Shown one piece after another: positions 1 to 5,490 of a stretch of 6,168 nt of DNA; position 1 is the first letter of the stretch; each line of letters begins with the position of its first letter. Position numbers and translations under genes: made by a program. A model generated the notes under the pieces. The model did not search any database, was not told where the DNA came from, and worked only from the letters and a program-made list of their open reading frames with translations. The stretch comes from Candidatus Rokuibacteriota bacterium. GTDB taxonomy: Bacteria; JAUVQV01. Where the stretch lies: NCBI GenBank assembly GCA_030597995.1, contig JAUVQV010000064.1, positions 1 through 6,168 of the forward strand, given 5' to 3'.

Positions 1-1
1 C

Positions 2-217
2 TGCTGCGAGCTGGGAAAATACCCCGCAGGAACACCGTCGCAAAGCTTTTTCAGAGGGGGGTACGTGCTCGAGAAACGAAATTCTTTGGTTCAAGGACAA
101 ACGATCGTCAAAGAGCATAAAGAACAGTTCCCGGCATCGATGAAGTGCCTGGTGCAGGACCTTATTCTAACCATCGTCGATCATATCATAAAAAGGAGAA
201 TTGAATGTTCAAACTGA
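2..217 (+). CDS. 3' end of an unrecognised protein gene, cut by the window edge
   Basis: The frame starting at base 2 stays open for 71 codons and ends in TGA at 215-217. The other two plus-strand frames hit stops at 118-120 and about 141-143. The tail reads as plausible protein, with a mixed charged stretch (KEHKEQFPASMK) followed by a hydrophobic amphipathic segment (CLVQDLILTIVDHIIKRR). It overlaps the following methyltransferase gene by 13 nt, the spacing expected of two genes in one operon, and the downstream ribosome binding site lies inside its 3' end. The true start is outside the window. I do not recognise the family and assign no function. A chance open frame is possible in this moderately AT-rich stretch, so confidence is limited. 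Confidence 0.45.
   Translation, partial: CCELGKYPAGTPSQSFFRGGYVLEKRNSLVQGQTIVKEHKEQFPASMKCLVQDLILTIVDHIIKRRIECSN
194..198 (+). promoter_or_regulatory. Shine-Dalgarno site of the methyltransferase gene
   Basis: AGGAG, preceded by an A-rich run, ends 6 nt before the ATG at 205. This is near-ideal spacing and fixes the start of the methyltransferase gene. It sits within the last codons of the preceding open frame. Confidence 0.75.
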
Positions 218-1041
218 AATTCACGGGAGATTGCAATGAAGAGACTTTTAAGTCTGCCTGTGTTAATCAAGAATTCTGGTACCATAGCTATTATTTCGAT
301 AATGGATTCAAAGTAAGGGGCGACTATAACATCGGAAAGAACATTGAAGAGTACCATTTCCCTGACGATATGTCTGGAATGAAGGTGCTGGACATCGGGA
401 CGGGAGGAGGGTGGTTTGCCTTTTACTTTGAACAATGTGGCGCGGAGGTTAGCACTGTTGATGCCCGGGGTTATTGCGATTTTGATGTACGTGGTCGTTA
501 CGCCTATCCTTCCGTGGAATCTGAAAAGCGCGTGCCGGATCGAATTGGCCCCGGTGGCGAACCTATCTACTTTAGCCCTGCCAGTGGCGGGTTTTGGATC
601 ATGCGAGATCTCCTTAAATCCAAAGTTCGATACGTAAATGCGAGGGTATATGACATTTGTCCGGACCTCTTCGATGATCAGAGTTTTGATCTTGTATTCA
701 TGGGGGCTCTACTGTTGCATTTGAGAGATCCAATCGGAGCACTGATGGCAGCAAGAAGTGTATGTACTGGTCGAATCATTGCTACCACAACGATTGTGGC
801 CGGAGAAGTTGAGAACCCAACTCCTCGGATGGATCTCCCATGGGGACACATTGACAACATTTCTTGGTGGCGACCTAATAAAACATGCTACAAAGCATGG
901 TTCCTAGCGGCCGGGTTTAAGGATGTTGATGTTGAACAAGCCGTTACACTGACGGCAGATAAACCAATGCCGAATCCTTGCTCAGGTCAAGAAGAACGTA
1001 ATCCAACGCAAATATTGCAGCTTGGTGACGCACACATCTGA
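205..1041 (+). CDS. CmoB-like class I SAM-dependent methyltransferase (Methyltransf_9/DUF1698 type)
   Basis: The 278-residue protein has a class I methyltransferase core. The SAM-binding motif I is VLDIGTGGGWF at residues 61-71 (D63, G65, G67, G69). The next strand ends in the acidic residue D86 (EVSTVDA), which should contact the SAM ribose. Further on come FDLVFMGALLLHLRDP, a typical motif IV and following helix, and WWRPNKTCYKAWFLAAGF near the C-terminus. The N-terminal WYHSYYFDNG at about 25-34 resembles the region before the Rossmann fold in the CmoB (tRNA U34) methyltransferase-like family. Members of that family outside tRNA modification often sit in glycan clusters, and the substrate here cannot be read from sequence. 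The ATG has a well-placed AGGAG. Codon use is AT-leaning (13 of the first 31 codons after ATG end in G/C), unlike the minus-strand genes. True CmoB activity would require carboxy-SAM and is not supported. Confidence 0.8.
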   Translation: MFKLKFTGDCNEETFKSACVNQEFWYHSYYFDNGFKVRGDYNIGKNIEEYHFPDDMSGMKVLDIGTGGGWFAFYFEQCGAEVSTVDARGYCDFDVRGRYAYPSVESEKRVPDRIGPGGEPIYFSPASGGFWIMRDLLKSKVRYVNARVYDICPDLFDDQSFDLVFMGALLLHLRDPIGALMAARSVCTGRIIATTTIVAGEVENPTPRMDLPWGHIDNISWWRPNKTCYKAWFLAAGFKDVDVEQAVTLTADKPMPNPCSGQEERNPTQILQLGDAHI

Positions 1042-1108
1042 ACAAGTAAAATGAAAACCATATTTCCCGAGATCGTCGATCCTGTCCGAAGGGGTGAAAA
1101 CGAGAAAT
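1042..1108. other. Short convergent intergenic gap without a recognisable terminator
   Basis: These 67 bases separate the 3' end of the methyltransferase gene from the 3' CCA end of tRNA-Gln on the other strand. I find no GC-rich hairpin followed by a T-run on either strand. The only inverted repeat is a 4-bp GATC stem with a 3-nt loop at 1071-1081, too weak to matter. A pair of converging transcripts without an evident terminator is unusual for a stable arrangement and fits a recent junction, though Rho-dependent ends would be invisible here. Confidence 0.5.
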
Positions 1109-1183
1109 TGGCTGGGGCGGGAGGATTCGAACCTCCGAATGCGGGCTCCAAAGGCCCGTGTCTTACCGCTTGACGACGCCCCA
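1109..1183 (-). tRNA. tRNA-Gln, anticodon UUG, with encoded CCA
   Basis: Read on the minus strand, the 75 nt fold into a full cloverleaf. A perfect 7-bp acceptor stem pairs TGGGGCG with CGCCCCA and is followed by G73 and an encoded CCA (1109-1111). The D arm has stem GTC/GAC and a loop containing GG. The 5-bp anticodon stem CGGGC/GCCCG closes a CTTTGGA loop, so the anticodon is TTG (genomic 1149-1151), reading CAA and, by wobble, CAG. A 5-nt variable loop is followed by the T arm GGAGG-TTCGAAT-CCTCC. The opening U1-A72 pair is typical of bacterial tRNA-Gln and is an identity feature for GlnRS. Its first 21 nt are also the last codons and stop of ispE. It has no separate visible promoter and is probably matured from the ispE operon transcript. 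Confidence 0.97.
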
Positions 1184-2059
1184 CCGCCGGCGCGGCGGCA
1201 GGAATCGAGCCGCAAGACAGCGACCGGCAAAAGCGGCGCTCACAGCCCGGGCGGCCCTGGCGGCTTCGCCGCGGGTCCCGAAAAGACCGAAGAGGCAGGC
1301 GCCGGTCCCGCTCAACTGAGCTCCCCGGGCGCCCTGCCGAAGGAAACACTCCTTCACCTCAGCCAATTGGGGATAACGGTGAAACACCGTCTCCTCTAAA
1401 TCATTGAAGAGGGTCCTTCCGAGACCGGCCGCAGTTCCGCTCCTCCACCGCGATAACAGCATGGTAAATTTATCCTCCTTTGTTGTCAATCGATGCGGCC
1501 GGAACGTGCGGTAGATTTCCGCGGTGGAGATCGCGAAGCCGGGATCGAAAATGAGGACCGCGACCGGCCGGCGAAAGAGCGGCAGGGGGGATATCTCCTC
1601 CCCGCGGCCGCTTCCCGAAGCGGCGCCCGCTCTCAGAAAGAAGGGGACGTCCGATCCCAGGGTGGCCGCCCACCGGTGGAGCTCGTCCAAAGGGACCCTG
1701 ATGTCGAAGAGGCGGCCGGCGCCGAGGAGCACGGCGGCGGCGTCACTGCTCCCGCCCCCCAGACCCCCGCCGACCGGGATCGCCTTTTCGAGATCGATCT
1801 CCAATCCACCCGGGGCACCGGTGCGCTCTACAAAGAGCGCGGCCGCTCGCCAGGCCAGGTTGTCCCGGCCGCACCTCGGAAGCCGGCGGCAACGAACCAC
1901 TATCCCCCGGGGACGGCGGCGAAGGCGGAGGCGATCATACAGGGAAATCGCCTGGTAGATGGTGCGGAGCTGATGGTACCCGTCCCGGCGGCGCTCCCGG
2001 ACCTCGAGTCCGAGATTTATCTTGGCCGGAGCCCGGATACGGATTTCAGGGAGCTTCAT
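1163..2059 (-). CDS. ispE: 4-diphosphocytidyl-2-C-methyl-D-erythritol kinase (CDP-ME kinase)
   Basis: IspE transfers the ATP gamma-phosphate to the 2-hydroxyl of CDP-methylerythritol, the fourth step of the cytosolic MEP pathway to isoprenoids. The 298-residue protein has the usual family length and GHMP-kinase layout. APAKINLGLEV comes near the N-terminus, with K13 in the position of the substrate-contacting lysine. DGYHQLRTI follows at 26-34. The ATP-binding glycine loop is PVGGGLGGGSSDAAA at 95-109. GSDVPFF at 135-141 carries D137, the likely catalytic base, and LSGTGACLFGLF is the C-terminal GHMP motif. The loop has GG where most family members have AA before GLGGGSSD. The ATG lies 9 nt after the stop of the lipoprotein gene; the only SD-like AAGGA is about 16 nt upstream, so initiation may rely on coupling. 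The last six residues (WGVVKR) and the TAA lie inside tRNA-Gln. Confidence 0.95.
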   Translation of the reverse strand: MKLPEIRIRAPAKINLGLEVRERRRDGYHQLRTIYQAISLYDRLRLRRRPRGIVVRCRRLPRCGRDNLAWRAAALFVERTGAPGGLEIDLEKAIPVGGGLGGGSSDAAAVLLGAGRLFDIRVPLDELHRWAATLGSDVPFFLRAGAASGSGRGEEISPLPLFRRPVAVLIFDPGFAISTAEIYRTFRPHRLTTKEDKFTMLLSRWRSGTAAGLGRTLFNDLEETVFHRYPQLAEVKECFLRQGARGAQLSGTGACLFGLFGTRGEAARAARAVSAAFAGRCLAARFLPPRRRWGVVKR

Positions 2060-2068
2060 GAATGCAGA

Positions 2069-2854
2069 CTAACTGTCCTTCATGAACTTCCAGTGCTTCC
2101 TCTGCGTCCCGGGGCCCAGGCGCGGATGGAAGAGGCCTTCGTCGAACCGGGGGTTTCCTTCGACGGGTCCCAGGCGAAAAGAGATCGTCAAGTGTGCCAG
2201 GGGGAACGAAACCGTGAAATTTCCCGGGAGACGTACGCTCCCCTCCGTACGGTAATCGCGAAGTTCCACCCGCAGGGCGGGCTCACCATCACAGAACCAG
2301 GTCGCCTCCACGGGGACCGCGCCCGTTTCCTCTTCGCGGTATCGGATCCTCTCCTGCAACTCCCCCTCCCGGTAACGCTCCAGATAGTTCCTCCCCCAAA
2401 AGGACCGCACCCGGTAGCGGCCTCTGGTTTCGGAATGTTTTCCACCGGCCAGGACCGCCGCCACCCAGGCGCCCTGGTTGCCTTCCCGGCAGCCGGGCGG
2501 GAAGGGCTTGAGGCTGAAGGCCAAGGAAGCCGCAGGCCGGTACTGGACCAGACTCTCCCCTTCAGCGAAGATAAGCACAGCCGGGCGGTCAAGAGGGTCC
2601 AGAAGATCCACGCGGAAATTGTCCGGCTTGCGGAGCAGGACTACCCCCGGGAGGGAAATCCCCTTCCCCATGAAAGAGATTGTGACCTCCGCCTCCGCGC
2701 GCATGGCCGTGAGGACGGGATTGGAGCCCAGGACGGCATCGTAGACCGCCTTCGGATCGACGGACGATCCTGCCCCCCACAGGGAGGCACACCCCGTGAC
2801 CGCCAGGAGGAGGATACACGCCGGAACAAAAAGGATCTGGTTACCGGCTGGCAT
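2069..2854 (-). CDS. LolB/LolA-like outer-membrane lipoprotein
   Basis: The 261-residue protein begins with a lipoprotein signal. A hydrophobic stretch at about 7-19 leads to the lipobox VTGC, with C22 as the lipidation site and Ala at +2, which favours outer-membrane sorting. The mature part is rich in short beta-strand-like segments (EAEVTISFMGKG, VVLLRKPDNFRVDLLD, SLVQYRP), as in the LolA/LolB/DUF4292 beta-barrel fold that binds lipid or lipoprotein acyl chains. The C-terminus has a NPRFDEGLFHPRLGPG element like the end of these families. Position supports LolB: in E. coli lolB directly precedes ispE. It is longer than E. coli LolB (207 aa) and may be a divergent relative rather than an orthologue. 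The n-region MPAGNQ lacks Lys or Arg, which is odd. The start is forced because an in-frame TAG lies two codons upstream; it overlaps the TPR gene by 14 nt. Confidence 0.7.
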   Translation of the reverse strand: MPAGNQILFVPACILLLAVTGCASLWGAGSSVDPKAVYDAVLGSNPVLTAMRAEAEVTISFMGKGISLPGVVLLRKPDNFRVDLLDPLDRPAVLIFAEGESLVQYRPAASLAFSLKPFPPGCREGNQGAWVAAVLAGGKHSETRGRYRVRSFWGRNYLERYREGELQERIRYREEETGAVPVEATWFCDGEPALRVELRDYRTEGSVRLPGNFTVSFPLAHLTISFRLGPVEGNPRFDEGLFHPRLGPGTQRKHWKFMKDS

Positions 2855-4550
2855 CCTCTACTTTGGTCTTCAGCTTCTCGTTTTCGGGATCGAGATCTTG
2901 GGCCCTGCGCCAGGCCTCCAGGGCTTTGGGCGTTTCACCCATCTTGTGGTAGGCGTCCCCGAGGTGTTCGAGGATCACGGGGTCGTCCGAGACCTGTTCC
3001 GCGGCTTTTTCAAGTTGGACCGCGGCCTCCTCGATCATCCCCTTTTGAAAGTAGGCCCAGCCAAGGCTGTCTATAAAAAAACCGTTCTTCGGCTCCAGTT
3101 CCAGAGCCGCCTTGATCAGCTCCACGGACTCGTCGAGATTCTGCCCCCGCTCGGCAAAGAGGTAGCCCAGGTAGTTGTAGGCGTTGGCGTGCTGCGGATC
3201 GACCCGGATTGTTTCCCGGAAAGCGGCCACTGTCCGCTCCAGGTCTTTTTTCTTGTCGAAAAGAACGCCGAGCTGGAAATAAAGATCCCCGCTCTCGGGG
3301 AGTTCCTGCAACCCGCGCCGCAGGATCTTCTCGGCGGAATCGAAGTCCTCCTCCTCCTCGTAAGTCACGGCCTTCTGGATGTAAGCCTCCGGCGCTTTGG
3401 GATCCAGCTCGATAATTTTGGAAAATTCTTCCTGGGCCTGATCGGGCCGCTTCATCTTCCGGTACACGATCCCAAGTCGCAGGCGGTCTTCCTTCGAGTC
3501 CGGCTCCAGCTCCAGGACTCGGAGAAGCTCTGAGGCCGCCTTCTCCAAGTCGCCCGCCTCTTCTGAAATGGAGGCCAGGAAGCTGCGCACCCCGGTGTTG
3601 CCGGGTTCTTTCTCGAGAATCTTCTCCAGCGTCGATATCGCCCGTTCGTATTCTTTTTTCTGGTAGAACACAATGGCAATCTTGGTCTTGACAGCGACGT
3701 TCCCGGGATCGAAACGAAGCAGCATTTCGTATTGTTTCAGGGCCTCGTCCCAGTCCTCGTGGAGGAGGAAGAACTCCCCCAGGCGGAGCCGGACATCGCT
3801 GTCGTGCGGGTTGAGCTTTATGGCCTCGCGGTATATTTCATGGGCCTTCTCCTCTTTCCCCCAATGGTCATACACAATGGCCAAGTACCGGACTGCGGCA
3901 ATGAAGTCCGGTTTGATCTTCACCGCTTTTTTCAAACGTTCCTCGGCAGCCTCGTAATTCTTTGACGCAGCGAAGATCCGGGCGAGATGGTAGTGGGCGA
4001 GGTAGCTGCCGGGTATCTCTTCGGTAAGATTGATCAACACTTCCTTTGCCGCCTCGACCTGGCCGGTCTCCTTGAGGAGATTGGCGAGCAGCAGCTGCGG
4101 GTCTTCCACGGAGGGATCCAGGGACACCAACTTGCGATAGACGGCAATCGCCTCTTCCTTCTGCCCTCGGGATGAGTAAATGTTGCCCAGAAAATGGTAG
4201 CCTGTCATCATGCTGGAATCCAATTCGAGGGCCCGGAGGGCCAGCTGCTCAGCCTCGTCGGTCTTTCCGAGCTTGGCCACAATCACGGCCAGCTCGATGG
4301 TGAGAAAGCCGGAGTCGGGATCATGCTCGAGGGCCTCGCGCAGGAGTTTTTCGGCCTCCTCGATCCTCCCCTCTCGGGATTCCATTGTTGCCATGATGAA
4401 ATAATAGTAGGCGTGGCGGTTACCCGTCCGCGGGACGGACCGCGATTGTTGGGGGACGTCCACGGCCAGACTCACACAGGCCGCCTGGCCGGTGAGCAGC
4501 ACGGTCATTCCCAATACTCTCAGCACTCCCTCAGCCCCGGCCCGTGTCAT
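2841..4550 (-). CDS. Large tetratricopeptide-repeat protein, probably exported
   Basis: The 569-residue protein is almost entirely TPRs. After an N-terminal hydrophobic segment (about 9-30) and a short linker, I count about 15 repeats from residue 46 to 556. They have a 34-residue period marked by D/E-P or similar at 77, 111, 145, 179, 213, 247, 281, 315, 349, 383, 417 and 451. One extra residue shifts the frame at the QNLDES turn near 470-475. The end (NYLGYLFAERGQ, IDSLGWAYFQKG, ILEHLGDAYHKMG) matches the conserved C-terminal repeats of many bacterial TPR proteins. The N-terminus GQAAC could be a weak lipobox (C25, but Gln at -3), so it may be a lipoprotein or a soluble periplasmic protein. 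The ATG has AGAGGA a few bases upstream and overlaps the epimerase gene by 20 nt. A scaffold role in envelope assembly is inferred from its partners; no catalytic domain is visible. Confidence 0.9.
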   Translation of the reverse strand: MTRAGAEGVLRVLGMTVLLTGQAACVSLAVDVPQQSRSVPRTGNRHAYYYFIMATMESREGRIEEAEKLLREALEHDPDSGFLTIELAVIVAKLGKTDEAEQLALRALELDSSMMTGYHFLGNIYSSRGQKEEAIAVYRKLVSLDPSVEDPQLLLANLLKETGQVEAAKEVLINLTEEIPGSYLAHYHLARIFAASKNYEAAEERLKKAVKIKPDFIAAVRYLAIVYDHWGKEEKAHEIYREAIKLNPHDSDVRLRLGEFFLLHEDWDEALKQYEMLLRFDPGNVAVKTKIAIVFYQKKEYERAISTLEKILEKEPGNTGVRSFLASISEEAGDLEKAASELLRVLELEPDSKEDRLRLGIVYRKMKRPDQAQEEFSKIIELDPKAPEAYIQKAVTYEEEEDFDSAEKILRRGLQELPESGDLYFQLGVLFDKKKDLERTVAAFRETIRVDPQHANAYNYLGYLFAERGQNLDESVELIKAALELEPKNGFFIDSLGWAYFQKGMIEEAAVQLEKAAEQVSDDPVILEHLGDAYHKMGETPKALEAWRRAQDLDPENEKLKTKVEDASR

Positions 4551-5490
4551 GCTTCCTCTTCTCCAGCTTCCGGCGGAAAGAATCCACGGTCATGGACAGC
4601 CCCTCTTCCAGGCCGGCCGCCGGTTCCCAGCCGGTAGCCTCCCGGAACCGGCGCGCCTCCAGGCAACTCCGCAATTGCTCCCCCGGCATCGCCGGCCCGT
4701 GCGTTTTCACCCCCCGGTATGCGGTCAGTCCGGCCAAAACGTCGAAGAGGGCGTTGACGTCCGTCTCTCTCCCGCACCCTATATTATACGTTCCGGTGAG
4801 AGACGACTCCACCGCGACGACGTTGGCCTGCACCACGTCCCTCACGTAAATAGAATCCCTGGTCTGGCAGCCATCACCGTTGATCACGGTTTCTTTTCCT
4901 GCGAGCATGGCATGAGAGAAGATAGCCACCACGCCGGCCTCGCCGAGGGGATCCTGGCGCGGTCCGTACACGTTGGAATAACGCAGACGGATGCTCGGCA
5001 ATCCCGAAGAACGTTCCGCCCATTCCAGATAGTGCTCCGCTCCCAGCTTCGCTACTCCGTAAGGGCTGGCGGGCCGGCAGGGGGCATCCTCCGGCGTCGG
5101 CATGTCAACGCCGTCGCCGTAGAGGGCCCCCCCGCTGGAGGCGAAGACGAAAAGACGCGCCCCGTGACGGACTCCCCGGGTAATGAGATTGAGAGTTCCC
5201 AGAACATTGACCCGGAGATCGTGTCCCGGGTCGCCGGTCGAGAACCGGACACTGGTTTGGGCCGCGTGGTGATTGATCACCTCCGGCCGCTCCGCGGCGA
5301 ATATGGAATCGAGGGACTCGTCATCGGTAATGTCGGCCCGATAGAACCGGGCCCCGGAGGGGACATTCTCCAGACGGCCGGTGGAAAGGTTGTCGATTAT
5401 CGACACCTTCCACCCCCTCTCGAGGAAGGCTCCGGCCAGGTGCGAACCGATGAACCCCGCCCCGCCGGTGATCAGGATGCTTTTCGTCAC
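4531..5490 (-). CDS. GalE-type NAD-dependent NDP-sugar 4-epimerase (extended SDR)
   Basis: The 319-residue protein is a full-length extended short-chain dehydrogenase. The NAD-binding [11 protein letters not shown] has G9, G12 and G15. The acidic end of beta-2 is D33 (IIDNLSTG), D53-I54 lies near the adenine site, and HHAAQTSV follows at 74-81. The substrate loop is SSGGALYG at 118-125, and the catalytic pair is Y144 and K148 in [19 protein letters not shown] at 170-181 is typical of GalE-like epimerases. I start it on the GTG at 5488-5490, not on upstream starts. The Rossmann strand begins right after it, the family length fits, GGAGG lies 7 nt upstream, and GTG overlaps the TGA of the decarboxylase gene (GTGA). 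Its partner suggests a UDP-xylose/UDP-arabinose or other UDP-hexose 4-epimerase; the exact sugar cannot be read from sequence. 27 of the first 30 codons end in G/C. Confidence 0.9.
   Translation of the reverse strand: MTKSILITGGAGFIGSHLAGAFLERGWKVSIIDNLSTGRLENVPSGARFYRADITDDESLDSIFAAERPEVINHHAAQTSVRFSTGDPGHDLRVNVLGTLNLITRGVRHGARLFVFASSGGALYGDGVDMPTPEDAPCRPASPYGVAKLGAEHYLEWAERSSGLPSIRLRYSNVYGPRQDPLGEAGVVAIFSHAMLAGKETVINGDGCQTRDSIYVRDVVQANVVAVESSLTGTYNIGCGRETDVNALFDVLAGLTAYRGVKTHGPAMPGEQLRSCLEARRFREATGWEPAAGLEEGLSMTVDSFRRKLEKRKHDTGRG

Noticed and set aside
173..1081. 10-bp repeat ATCGTCGATC at 173-182 and 1072-1081, flanking the methyltransferase gene
   Set aside because: It is short, partly palindromic and likely coincidental. 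It does not match the tRNA 3' end as an attachment site should.
1071..1081. Inverted repeat GATC-GTC-GATC as a terminator
   Set aside because: A 4-bp stem with no following T-run on either strand is too weak.
1094..1399. Plus-strand open frame across the tRNA
   Set aside because: It runs antisense through tRNA-Gln and the 3' end of ispE and its product has no recognisable motif.
1493..3076. Plus-strand open frame of 527 codons
   Set aside because: It lies antisense to ispE, the lipoprotein gene and part of the TPR gene, has a low-complexity Arg/Pro/Gly-rich product without motifs, and is explained by high GC opposite real genes.
2796..3533. Plus-strand open frame of 245 codons opposite the TPR gene
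   Set aside because: Its Leu/Val-rich periodicity mirrors the antisense of TPR codons. There is no independent evidence for a gene.
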